DNA of 10,637 bases from Butyrivibrio sp. (GTDB lineage: Bacteria > Bacillota_A > Clostridia > Lachnospirales > Lachnospiraceae). Below the pieces are notes generated by a model. The model ran no database searches, was not told the DNA's origin, and saw only the letters and a program-made list of their open reading frames with translations. Where the stretch lies: positions 1-10,637 of the forward strand of contig JAILOW010000036.1 of assembly GCA_024690635.1 (NCBI GenBank), in the 5' to 3' direction. Of the stretch, positions 1 to 6,935 are shown piece after piece; positions within the stretch are counted from its first letter, which is position 1, and the number at the start of each line of letters is the position of its first letter. Both the position numbers and the translations under genes were made by a program.

Positions 1-215
1 GTCTCTTCGTCGCTTCCCTCTGCGATAACGGTAACCGCCTCGCCTGAAGTAAGATTCAGTGTCATCATACCCATAATGCTCTTGGCATTAACCTTTTTAG
101 ACTGAGCCTCAATGTGAACTGAGCTCTCATACTTGCTTGCAAGCTGTACAAGCTCTGCAACGGGTCTTGCCTCAAGGCCTCTGGGCAATTTGATTTCGAT
201 AGATTTTGTGATCAT
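1..215 (-). CDS. Crh-like HPr-family protein lacking His15 (partial, C-terminus outside window)
   Basis: The first 71 residues of an HPr-fold protein are visible; the usual length is about 85, so only the last helix is cut off. The start ATG at 215-213 follows AGGAGG (221-226) by 5 bases, and that ribosome binding site overlaps the whiA stop. The active-site segment reads GLEARP: position 15, normally the His phosphorylated by enzyme I, is Glu (codon GAG, 171-173). The regulatory segment VNAKSIMGMM keeps Ser46 (AGC, 78-80), the target of HprK. In Bacillus, Crh has exactly this logic (Gln15, Ser46) and is also encoded just after whiA (yvcL). From this I infer a CcpA corepressor or regulatory protein modified by the HprK encoded upstream, rather than a sugar phosphocarrier. 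The HPr family is certain; the Crh-like role is inference, and orthology with Bacillus Crh is not proven. Confidence 0.9.
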   Translation of the reverse strand, partial: MITKSIEIKLPRGLEARPVAELVQLASKYESSVHIEAQSKKVNAKSIMGMMTLNLTSGEAVTVIAEGSDEE

Positions 216-220
216 GGTTT

Positions 221-226
221 CCTCCT
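221..226 (-). promoter_or_regulatory. Ribosome binding site of the Crh-like gene
   Basis: AGGAGG on the minus strand lies 5 bases before the ATG at 215. It overlaps the TGA of whiA, suggesting translational coupling of the two genes. Confidence 0.8.
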
Positions 227-1170
227 CAACCTCTTATCCTGTCCGCCAACTCTCCAAGTTTTCGCAGCCTGTGATTAACTCCCGACTTACCTACCGGCGG
301 ATCAAGAAAACTACCAAGTTCCAATAAAGTGGCATCGGGATGGTCAAGCCTTACCTCTGCCATCTGTCTGAGTCCGTCCTGAAGTCTGTTGAATCCGTAA
401 TGATCTCTGATGTAAGTGATGTCCTCGATCTGCTTGGCAGCTGCGTTAACTGTCTTGGTAATATTGGCCACCTCACAGTTTACACGCCTGTTAACGGAGT
501 TTCTCATCTCTTTTACAATTCTGAGATTTTCTAGATTCATCAAACTGACCGGCGCTTCCATGATGTTTAAAAGATCCACTATCGCGGCTCCCTCTTTTAC
601 ATACAGAACATAGTACTTTTTCCTAAGGACTATGCGCGCCTCGATGTCAAAACTCTCTATCAGCTCCTGAAGCTGTAATGCCTGCGCCTCATGGGTACAG
701 ACAAACTCCAGATGATAACCCTTGTTGGGATCGCTGATGGAGCCTGCACATAAAAAAGCATCTCGCAAAAAAGCCCGCTTGCAGCATGAATTCCTTGTGA
801 CCATAGGGCTTGCGCCCTCCCCGAGGTCTCGCAGTGTGCCGTCTGACTCCATGATCTTTACCGCCAGGAGAACTGTCTCAAGTCCGCCCTCCGTGGTAAG
901 AACCGGTCTGTAAACACGGCCATCATGCCGAACGTCGGAAGCTCCCTCTAAAATGCTAGTAACTATATTAAATGCTTTTTTCAATAATGTAAAGAACTTT
1001 CTATGTACCTGGGGGTTGTCCGCCTGCAGATAAAGCACCATTTTATGGTCTTTGTCGGTGGTTATATACCCCGCGTGGGTGATGATGGCAGCCACCTCTG
1101 CAAGCCTGCAATGTCTGGAACCGGCAAAGCGCCCCATGAGTTCTTCTTTTACTTCCGATGAAAAAGACAT
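226..1170 (-). CDS. whiA: WhiA, DNA-binding protein with LAGLIDADG-like and HTH domains
   Basis: A 314-residue protein, normal length for WhiA. The N-terminal part begins MSFSSEVKEEL, typical of the family. It contains the degenerate homing-endonuclease fold, with a LAGLIDADG-like segment around residues 136-156 (FLCAGSISDP followed by YHLEF). The C-terminal helix-turn-helix spans roughly 273-310, with the family signature DPPVGKSGVNHRLRKL. WhiA is a sporulation regulator in Streptomyces; in Firmicutes it is a nucleoid-associated protein affecting division and chromosome segregation. It has no endonuclease activity. The ATG is 3 bases after the rapZ stop, and its AAGG ribosome binding site lies in the end of rapZ. 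The Crh-like gene follows 10 bases later. In Bacillus the order is rapZ (yvcJ), yvcK, whiA (yvcL), crh; here yvcK is absent. Family identity is secure. Confidence 0.96.
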   Translation of the reverse strand: MSFSSEVKEELMGRFAGSRHCRLAEVAAIITHAGYITTDKDHKMVLYLQADNPQVHRKFFTLLKKAFNIVTSILEGASDVRHDGRVYRPVLTTEGGLETVLLAVKIMESDGTLRDLGEGASPMVTRNSCCKRAFLRDAFLCAGSISDPNKGYHLEFVCTHEAQALQLQELIESFDIEARIVLRKKYYVLYVKEGAAIVDLLNIMEAPVSLMNLENLRIVKEMRNSVNRRVNCEVANITKTVNAAAKQIEDITYIRDHYGFNRLQDGLRQMAEVRLDHPDATLLELGSFLDPPVGKSGVNHRLRKLGELADRIRG

Positions 1171-1173
1171 ATC

Positions 1174-2043
1174 TTACCTTGCCTGTTTAACGTCTCTGTG
1201 TGTGAGCTTAAGTCCGTAGTTTCCCCCTGCCACTTTGAGTCTTTCATAGATCTCATTGGCAATGGTAACGCTTCTGTGCTGGCCTCCGGTGCAGCCTATG
1301 GCCACAACCAGCTGATACTTTCCCTCTTTTACATAGCCCGGGATCAGGAATGTCAGCATATCCGCCAACTTGTCCACAAACTCGCCGCAGGCGGGAAAAC
1401 TCTTTACATAATCCTGAACGCCCTTGTCGTTACCTGTCTGGTGCTTGAGCTCGTCAATATAATAGGGATTTGGCAAAAATCTTACGTCAAATACCAGATC
1501 CGCATCCGAAGGAATGCCGTATTTAAAGCCAAAGGACAGAATGTTTACCATAAGGGAGTTGTATTCCTCGTTGTTTACAAAGATCCTGTCCAGCTCTTCT
1601 TTAAGCTCTCTTGTAAGAAGATTGGATGAGTCAATAACGTAGTCGGCACGCTTTTTTATCTCGGAAAGAACTTCCCTCTCCCTTGCGATGCCATCCTCAA
1701 GCCTGTCCCCTGCTGCATTCATAGGATGGATCCTTCGGGTCTCCTTGTATCTTTTTATAAGGACCTGATCCGAAGCATCCATGAAAAGGATCTCCACAGG
1801 CACTCCTCTTTCTTTCAGAGAGTCTATGATACCCGAAACCCCTTCAAAGCTCTGACCCGCTCTGGCATCGACACCAAGAACCACCTTGGTGATCTCGGAA
1901 TCGGGCATGGTGATGAGCTCCGTGAATTTTTCGATAAGAGAAACCGGCAGGTTATCCACACAGTAAAAGCCTGCGTCCTCCAGCATATGTATGGCAGTGG
2001 CCTTTCCGCCGCCGCTCATTCCGGTTACGATAACAAATCTCAT
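1174..2043 (-). CDS. rapZ: RapZ/YvcJ family nucleotide-binding regulator
   Basis: A 289-residue protein matching RapZ (E. coli YhbJ, Bacillus YvcJ) over its full length. The N-terminus carries the P-loop at residues 8-16, followed by DAGFYCVDNLP, a family hallmark. VDAR is at 58-61 and RRIHP at 103-107. The C-terminal domain has FGFKYG (161-166), DVRFLPNPY (176-184), GCTGGQHRS (250-258) and a terminal HRDV. In E. coli RapZ binds small RNAs controlling glucosamine-6-phosphate synthase; in Bacillus YvcJ hydrolyses nucleotides and affects competence. Here it sits between murB and whiA, a common Firmicute arrangement. The start overlaps the murB stop (ATGA) and follows GGGAG by 6 bases. Odd point: the P-loop reads GMSGGGKAT, with Ala instead of Ser/Thr directly after Lys14, which may weaken magnesium or phosphate coordination. 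The family assignment is secure; the effect of Ala15 is inference. Confidence 0.96.
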   Translation of the reverse strand: MRFVIVTGMSGGGKATAIHMLEDAGFYCVDNLPVSLIEKFTELITMPDSEITKVVLGVDARAGQSFEGVSGIIDSLKERGVPVEILFMDASDQVLIKRYKETRRIHPMNAAGDRLEDGIAREREVLSEIKKRADYVIDSSNLLTRELKEELDRIFVNNEEYNSLMVNILSFGFKYGIPSDADLVFDVRFLPNPYYIDELKHQTGNDKGVQDYVKSFPACGEFVDKLADMLTFLIPGYVKEGKYQLVVAIGCTGGQHRSVTIANEIYERLKVAGGNYGLKLTHRDVKQAR

Positions 2044-2954
2044 GAGAATCTCCCAATCATGATGACCTCAGGTTCAAGAGTAACCCCCGAGTTCTCAAAT
2101 ACTTTTGCTTCTACCTTTTTTATAAGTTCATATACATCAGAGGAAGTTGCTCCTCCTTTGTTGATAACAAATCCGCAGTGTTTTTCGGAAACCTGGGCTC
2201 CGCCCACGGAAAATCCCCTAAGTCCAGCATCTTCTATAAGCTTTCCCGCAAAATATCCCTCAGGCCTTTTGAAGGTAGAACCGGCGCTTGGATATTCAAG
2301 GGGCTGCTTATCTTTTCTTTTTTGAGCAAGCTCTGTCATAAGTGCGCTGATGGCTTCCTTATCACCTTTTGTGAGCTTAAGCCTTACGGAAAGAACTATA
2401 TATCCCCTTCCCTTTATGGCGCTGGTCCTGTAGCCGAATTCCATGGTGGAATTGTCCAGTTCCATGATCTCGCCGTCAGGAGAGATTACTTCCACCCGCT
2501 CGGTTATCTGACACATTTCGCCGCCGTAGGCGCCTGCGTTCATAATCATGGCTCCGCCTATGGTTCCGGGAATCCCTGCCGCAAATTCGAAGCCCGCAAG
2601 GCTGTTGTCTCTGGCAAATGCCGCTATGGCGGAATTAAGAGCTCCCGCTCCCACAACAAGAGTATCCTCTCCCTCAAGGCTTATGTCATTAAACCTTGAT
2701 AAAGAGATGACGGCTCCCTCATAGCCCTCGTCGGACACCAGGAGATTACTTCCGTTTCCTATGACAAAAAAAGGCAGCTGAAGCCTTTTTAAAAGCTCCA
2801 GCACCTTTATAAGTTCTTCTTTGTTTCCCGGGCACAGGAAAAGAGAGGCAGGTCCGCCTGTTCTGAAGGTGGTATGTCTGCTCATTTCCTCATCCGCAAA
2901 AGCATTCTGTTCAGATAAAATATCCTTAAGATATGACAATATCTCGCTGTTCAA
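2040..2954 (-). CDS. murB: UDP-N-acetylenolpyruvoylglucosamine reductase MurB (TTG start)
   Basis: A 304-residue FAD enzyme of peptidoglycan precursor synthesis. It reduces UDP-GlcNAc-enolpyruvate to UDP-MurNAc in the cytoplasm, using NADPH. The FAD-binding part shows GNGSNLLV (66-73) and AAGIPGTIGGAM (125-136). Active-site residues are visible as YRTS with Arg176, SAGSTFKRP with catalytic Ser226, and LEPEV with Glu296. The length and the compact C-terminal domain fit the short Firmicute-type (type II) MurB. The start codon is TTG (2954-2952). It is supported by GAGGA at 2961-2965, six bases upstream, and by the normal N-terminal length. The gene begins 33 bases after the glucokinase gene and overlaps rapZ by four bases (ATGA), so it is probably co-transcribed and translationally coupled. 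Confidence 0.97.
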   Translation of the reverse strand: MNSEILSYLKDILSEQNAFADEEMSRHTTFRTGGPASLFLCPGNKEELIKVLELLKRLQLPFFVIGNGSNLLVSDEGYEGAVISLSRFNDISLEGEDTLVVGAGALNSAIAAFARDNSLAGFEFAAGIPGTIGGAMIMNAGAYGGEMCQITERVEVISPDGEIMELDNSTMEFGYRTSAIKGRGYIVLSVRLKLTKGDKEAISALMTELAQKRKDKQPLEYPSAGSTFKRPEGYFAGKLIEDAGLRGFSVGGAQVSEKHCGFVINKGGATSSDVYELIKKVEAKVFENSGVTLEPEVIMIGRFS

Positions 2955-2960
2955 AATAAA

Positions 2961-2965
2961 TCCTC
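2961..2965 (-). promoter_or_regulatory. Ribosome binding site deciding the murB TTG start
   Basis: GAGGA on the minus strand, inside the longer match GGATTGAGGA, lies six bases before TTG at 2954. No ATG is suitably placed, so this site is what supports the unusual start. Confidence 0.7.
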
Positions 2966-2987
2966 AATCCTGTTAATCTGCTCTTTA

Positions 2988-3923
2988 TTAGTCTATGAGC
3001 ATCTTGGCAGCTCCGTATACACCTGCGTCGTTACCAATCTTTGCAAGAGCAAACTCAGCATTTCCGCATCCGGAGAATACATACTTTTTGAAGCTGGGCA
3101 TAAGAAGGTCAAAGAGCATTTCTCCTGCCTTTGAAACGCCACCGCCCAAAACGATCATCTCAGGGTTAACAACGGTAGCAACCATTGCGATTCCCTTTCC
3201 AAGATAGTAACCGTACTGCTCTGCTGCCTTCCTGGCAAGCTCATCTCCCGCCTTTGCTGCATCAAATACGTCCCTGCACTCGAAGTCCTTGTCCCTTAAT
3301 ACGCTGGGTGTGTCTGTGCTTGCAAGGAGTCTCTTTGTGATCCTCATAGCGCCTGTAGCACTTGCATACATCTCAAAGCATCCGTGCTTGCCACATCCGC
3401 AGGTATCGGGCTCATCATCCACAAGGTGGATATGTCCGATCTCTCCGCCGCATCCGGTTGATCCTGAAAGGATCTTGCCTTCATTGATGATACCGCCTCC
3501 AACACCGGTTCCGAGAGTTACAAGAAGCATATTGGCACGGCCCTGTCCGCCGCCCTTCCATGCTTCTCCGAGAGCTGCAACATTGGCATCGTTTCCTGCC
3601 TTAACGGGAAGCTTTAAGATGGAACCAAGCTCCTCAACAACGTTAACCTTTTCCCATCCCAGGTTAACTGCCTGATGGCACATTCCTTCAGCATTTACAG
3701 CTCCGGGAACACCGATTCCGGCACCGAGCACATCTGCATCTGAAATTTCTTTTTCCTCCATCTTTGCTCTGATGGATGCTGCTATATCAGGGATGATCCT
3801 CTTACCGTGATCCTCGGTAACAGTGGGGATCTCCCAAAAATCTACCTTTTCACCTGTCTCTGTCAAAAGGCCTATCTTTACTGTTGTTCCTCCAACATCT
3901 GCCCCAAATACGTATTTTGCCAT
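2988..3923 (-). CDS. glcK: ROK-family glucokinase
   Basis: A 311-residue cytoplasmic sugar kinase of the ROK family, predicted to phosphorylate glucose (or a related hexose) with ATP. Residues 1-20 contain the phosphate-binding motif GADVGGTTVKIG. The catalytic Asp is in AGNDANVAALGE (Asp112). LVTLGTGVGGG is the second glycine-rich loop. The ROK zinc site is intact: GEIGH (His164), then CGCGKHGCFE (Cys175, Cys177, Cys182). A GTG in the same frame at 3947 would add eight residues, but AAAGGAG (3930-3936) lies inside that extension, six bases before the ATG at 3923, so the ATG is chosen. The gene follows hprK by 20 bases. Placement beside HprK fits a role in handling glucose released from non-PTS sugars. 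The ROK family is certain; glucose as substrate is the most likely reading, not proven. Confidence 0.93.
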   Translation of the reverse strand: MAKYVFGADVGGTTVKIGLLTETGEKVDFWEIPTVTEDHGKRIIPDIAASIRAKMEEKEISDADVLGAGIGVPGAVNAEGMCHQAVNLGWEKVNVVEELGSILKLPVKAGNDANVAALGEAWKGGGQGRANMLLVTLGTGVGGGIINEGKILSGSTGCGGEIGHIHLVDDEPDTCGCGKHGCFEMYASATGAMRITKRLLASTDTPSVLRDKDFECRDVFDAAKAGDELARKAAEQYGYYLGKGIAMVATVVNPEMIVLGGGVSKAGEMLFDLLMPSFKKYVFSGCGNAEFALAKIGNDAGVYGAAKMLID

Positions 3924-3929
3924 TTCATT

Positions 3930-3936
3930 CTCCTTT
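3930..3936 (-). promoter_or_regulatory. Ribosome binding site deciding the glucokinase start
   Basis: AAAGGAG on the minus strand lies six bases before the ATG at 3923. It argues against the in-frame GTG at 3947, which overlaps the hprK stop codon. Confidence 0.8.
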
Positions 3937-3943
3937 TGTTTTA

Positions 3944-4888
3944 TCACTCATCATCTTCATCACTGCGTCTTTTTGCAAGTGAATTCTGAACTCTGTTGTA
4001 AAGCTCCTGTGCTGCGTTGTAGCCCATTGCCTTCTGTCTGTGGTTAACGGCTGCGGACTCGCAGATAACAGCAAGGTTTCTGCCGGGTCTGATGGGAATA
4101 CGATGGCATACAACCTTATTTCCGAGGTACTCTGTGTATTCCTCCTCAAGTCCCAGTCTGTCGTATTCTTTATCTTTATCCCAGTCTTCAAGCTTGATGA
4201 CAAGGTCTATATTCTGGGTTTCTCTTACGCTTGATACACCGTAGAGAGTCTTTACATCGATAATGCCCACGCCGCGCATCTCGATAAAGTGCTTGGTAAT
4301 GTCGGGAGCAGATCCGATAAGGGTCTCCTCACTAACTCTTCTGATCTCAACAACGTCATCGGATACAAGACGGTGTCCTCTCTTGATAAGCTCTATGGCA
4401 GTCTCTGATTTACCGATTCCGCTCTCACCTGTGATAAGTACGCCTACACCGTAGACATCAACAAGTACGCCGTGAATGGAAATGCAGGGCGCAAGCTTAA
4501 CATTGAGCCATCTGATGATCTCTGCCATAAATGCGGAGGTCGATTTCTTGGTTATAAATACGGGAACCTTCTCCTCTATGGCTATCTTTATAAAAGTGGG
4601 ATCCGGAGTCAGCTCTCTGCAGAAAATAACTGCGGGAATATCAAAGGAAAGAAACTCCCTGTACATCTCCTCTTTCTTTTCCGGAGGAAATGATTCCATA
4701 TAGGTATATTCAACGAAGCCTATGACCTGAAGTCTTGTAGCCTCAAAATGCTCGAAATATCCCGCAAGCTGCAGGGCCGGTCTGTTAATATCCGGCTGGC
4801 TTATCCTGATCTTTTTGATATCAAGTTCAGGAGTAAGATTTTCAAGCTTCATTCGTTCAATGATTGTTTTCAAACTTACACTGGACAT
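3944..4888 (-). CDS. hprK: HPr kinase/phosphorylase HprK
   Basis: A 314-residue bifunctional enzyme that phosphorylates, and dephosphorylates, Ser46 of HPr and Crh in response to glycolytic metabolites. It is the sensor for CcpA-dependent catabolite repression in Firmicutes. The N-terminal domain (about 1-130) is followed by the catalytic domain. This shows SIHGVLVDVYG with His139, the Walker A loop GESGIGKS (154-161), and HRLVSDD (172-178). The HprK signature EMRGVGIIDVKTLYG is followed by RPGRNLAVICE. All key residues appear intact. The ATG follows AAGGGGG by five bases. A strong promoter lies immediately upstream, making hprK the first gene of the hprK-glcK-murB-rapZ-whiA-crh-like unit. 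Its likely substrate, a Ser46-bearing HPr-like protein, is encoded at the other end of the same unit. Confidence 0.98.
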   Translation of the reverse strand: MSSVSLKTIIERMKLENLTPELDIKKIRISQPDINRPALQLAGYFEHFEATRLQVIGFVEYTYMESFPPEKKEEMYREFLSFDIPAVIFCRELTPDPTFIKIAIEEKVPVFITKKSTSAFMAEIIRWLNVKLAPCISIHGVLVDVYGVGVLITGESGIGKSETAIELIKRGHRLVSDDVVEIRRVSEETLIGSAPDITKHFIEMRGVGIIDVKTLYGVSSVRETQNIDLVIKLEDWDKDKEYDRLGLEEEYTEYLGNKVVCHRIPIRPGRNLAVICESAAVNHRQKAMGYNAAQELYNRVQNSLAKRRSDEDDE

Positions 4889-4928
4889 GGAATCCCCCTT
4901 GTTTATCTTAGTATTCTAAAACACGTAA

Positions 4929-4957
4929 ATAATAGCACAGTTGCACGGCTTGTTCAA
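4929..4957 (-). promoter_or_regulatory. Predicted sigma-A promoter of the hprK operon
   Basis: On the minus strand TTGAAC (4952-4957) and TATTAT (4929-4934) are separated by exactly 17 bases. A TG one base upstream of the -10 box gives an extended -10. The -35 box overlaps the uvrC stop codon. The expected transcription start is near 4922, leaving a leader of about 30 bases before hprK. No terminator-like hairpin is visible between uvrC and this promoter, so read-through from uvrC is also possible. Confidence 0.75.
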
Positions 4958-6819
4958 ATATCTGCGTGAAAGTAATCGTATATCTGACGGGCAGCATTTT
5001 CGGGTATCTCGGGTATTGATGAAAGCTCCTCTACGGATGCATTTCTGATGTCCTCGATGGACTTAAAATGCTTCATAAGAGCCTTGCGTCTTGCGGGTCC
5101 GACTCCGGGAATATCGTCAAGAGAGCTCTTTACCTGGGATTTGCTGCGAAGAGATCTGTGATACTCAATGGCAAACCTGTGGGCTTCGTCCTGGATCCTT
5201 GTGATGAGCTTAAAGCCCTCGGATCTGGTATCAATCGGAAGCTCTACATTATTATAGTAAAGACCTCTGGTCCTGTGGTTACCATCCTTTACCATTCCGC
5301 ATACGGGAATGCTGATGCCGAGCTCCTCAAGGACCTGAAGGCAGATGTTAACCTGTCCGCGTCCACCGTCCATAAGGATAAGATCCGGGAACTTGGTAAA
5401 GCTGCCGTATCTGGCATCTATATCCCTGACCTCCAGTTCGTGACGCTCCTCTATACCGTGAAGCAGCCTTCTGGTCAGCACCTCATGCATGCAGGCATAG
5501 TCATCGGGACCTGCCACGGTCTTTATCCTGAATTTTCTGTAATCACTCTTTTTGGGCTTTCCTTTTTCATAAACAACCATGGAACCCACATTGGCAAAGC
5601 CGCTTATATTAGAGATATCATAGGCTTCCATCCTGTTAAGTCCCTTAAGTCCCAGGAGATTTTCTATCTCTTTTACTGCGCCTATGGTGCGGCCTTCCTC
5701 ACGCTTTATCCTCTCCTTATCCTTGGAAAGAACCATCTCAGCGTTCTTGGCGGCAAGCTCCATGAGCTTTTCCTTTTGTCCTCTCTCGGGAACGGTTATG
5801 TAAACCCTGCTGCCCTTTCTGTTTGAAAGCCATTTTTCTATGATGTCCATATCCTCGATGGGTTCAGGCAGCATCAGTTCTCTGGGAATAAAAGGCGTCC
5901 CCGCATAGAACTGCTTTACAAAGTTCATAAGGATCTCCGCCTGGGGATTCTCCGACACATGAGTCATATAAAAATGCTCTCTTCCGATGAGCCTTCCGTC
6001 TCTTACAAAAAAGACCTGTACCACCGCATCCTTATCATCAGAGGCTATGGCAACAATATCCTTGTCCTCCATGGAGGAATCCGTCATCTTCTGCTTCTGC
6101 GCCACCACCTTTACGCTGGCCAGAAGATCTCTGTATTTGGCGGCGTTTTCAAAATCAAGCTCCTCGGAGGCTTTTTCCATCTTCTGCTCTAAGTCTTTTA
6201 TGATAATTCCGTAATTGCCGTTTAAAAATTCCAGTGCCTGGTCAATCCTGGCGCGGTACTCTTCTTTTGAGACATTTCCTGTGCAGGGGCCGCAGCACTG
6301 CTTCATATGATAATTAAGGCAGGGCCTCTCGGCTCCGATATCCCTTGGCAGCACCCTGTTGCAGGTGCGAAGACCGTAAATCTTGTTTATGAGTTCTATG
6401 GTGTCCTTAACTGCCGCAGCACTGGTAAAGGGGCCAAAGTACCTCGCCTTGTCTTTTTTCATGAGTCTTGAAAAAAGTATCCTGGGATAATCCTCACTGA
6501 CAGTTACTTTTATATAAGGATAGGTTTTGTCATCCTTCAGAAGGGTGTTATATCTGGGACAATGCTCTTTTATAAGGTTGTTTTCCAGTACAAGAGCCTC
6601 CAGCTCCGAATCCGTGACAATATATTCAAACCTTGCGATCTGCTTGACCATGCGGTCTATCTGCGGACCTCTTCCTATGTTTGAACGAAAATAAGACCTT
6701 ACACGATTGTGAAGGTTGATGGCTTTTCCAACATACATGATGGTGTCGTTTTTATCATGCATGATATAAACTCCCGGTTTGTTTGGGAGTTTTTTAAGTT
6801 CTTCCTGAACATCAAACAT
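4954..6819 (-). CDS. uvrC: UvrABC excinuclease subunit UvrC
   Basis: A 621-residue nucleotide-excision-repair endonuclease that cuts both sides of a lesion after UvrA/UvrB loading. The GIY-YIG domain (about 14-95) contains GVYIM, YVGKA (29-33), Arg39 and Glu79, for the 3' incision. Cys153, Cys167, Cys175 and Cys179 match the spacing of the E. coli UvrC cysteines reported to bind an iron-sulphur cluster. The UVR (UvrB-binding) motif is about 207-240. The RNase H-like domain for the 5' incision has Asp401 (AYDIS), Asp484 (LMDGG) and His547 (DEAHR). Two helix-hairpin-helix motifs end the protein (about 567-617, [13 protein letters not shown] and onward). The ATG at 6819 matches the usual UvrC N-terminus, but no Shine-Dalgarno sequence is visible before it; the leader there is AT-rich and holds a long inverted repeat. 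Function and completeness are secure. Confidence 0.98.
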   Translation of the reverse strand: MFDVQEELKKLPNKPGVYIMHDKNDTIMYVGKAINLHNRVRSYFRSNIGRGPQIDRMVKQIARFEYIVTDSELEALVLENNLIKEHCPRYNTLLKDDKTYPYIKVTVSEDYPRILFSRLMKKDKARYFGPFTSAAAVKDTIELINKIYGLRTCNRVLPRDIGAERPCLNYHMKQCCGPCTGNVSKEEYRARIDQALEFLNGNYGIIIKDLEQKMEKASEELDFENAAKYRDLLASVKVVAQKQKMTDSSMEDKDIVAIASDDKDAVVQVFFVRDGRLIGREHFYMTHVSENPQAEILMNFVKQFYAGTPFIPRELMLPEPIEDMDIIEKWLSNRKGSRVYITVPERGQKEKLMELAAKNAEMVLSKDKERIKREEGRTIGAVKEIENLLGLKGLNRMEAYDISNISGFANVGSMVVYEKGKPKKSDYRKFRIKTVAGPDDYACMHEVLTRRLLHGIEERHELEVRDIDARYGSFTKFPDLILMDGGRGQVNICLQVLEELGISIPVCGMVKDGNHRTRGLYYNNVELPIDTRSEGFKLITRIQDEAHRFAIEYHRSLRSKSQVKSSLDDIPGVGPARRKALMKHFKSIEDIRNASVEELSSIPEIPENAARQIYDYFHADI

Positions 6820-6828
6820 ATAAAATAA

Positions 6829-6888
6829 TTAAACCATTAAAGAAGCGACTTGCAAAGGGTTAAGTCATAACTTGCTTTAATGGTTTAA
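6829..6888. repeat. 60-base imperfect hairpin with perfect 14-base arms, upstream of uvrC
   Basis: TTAAACCATTAAAG (6829-6842) and CTTTAATGGTTTAA (6875-6888) are exact reverse complements. Inside them AAG/CTT (6843-6845 with 6871-6873) and GACTT/AAGTC (6847-6851 with 6862-6866) also pair, so the whole 60 bases can fold into one long stem with a 10-base loop. On the transcribed strand the hairpin ends nine bases before the uvrC ATG, where a ribosome binding site would normally lie. It could be a leader structure, a protein operator or a weak terminator. It is AT-rich and the bases after it (TTATTTTAT) are not a clean T-run, so a standard terminator is not well supported. Confidence 0.7.
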
Positions 6889-6916
6889 AAAGAGGAAAAA
6901 AGGATACTAGGGTCAG

Positions 6917-6935
6917 GATGCTTATTAAAAGCATC
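6917..6935 (-). terminator. Weak hairpin at the end of the HPr paralog gene, possible terminator
   Basis: GATGCTT and AAGCATC form a 7-base stem with a 5-base loop, beginning at the stop codon of the HPr paralog. A TTTTTT run (6896-6901) and a TTTTT run (6887-6891) follow only after a 15-base gap, so this is not a canonical intrinsic terminator. It may reduce read-through or only protect the 3' end. The 6820-6933 interval holds this hairpin and the larger inverted repeat, and no gene. Confidence 0.3.

Noticed and set aside
226..1170. WhiA as a homing endonuclease or mobile intron element
   Set aside because: The LAGLIDADG-like fold is a known non-catalytic relic in WhiA, the C-terminal HTH is typical, and the gene lies in its usual conserved neighbourhood.
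1726..2325. Plus-strand open frame of 199 codons opposite rapZ and murB
   Set aside because: It crosses two well-conserved minus-strand genes and has no recognisable domain; it is a shadow frame.
3924..3947. Upstream in-frame GTG for the glucokinase gene
   Set aside because: AAAGGAG lies within the extension and the ATG at 3923 gives the normal ROK N-terminus.
5068..5826. Long plus-strand open frame of 252 codons opposite uvrC
   Set aside because: It is antisense to conserved UvrC domains, shows no family resemblance and sits in a window where every recognisable gene is on the minus strand.
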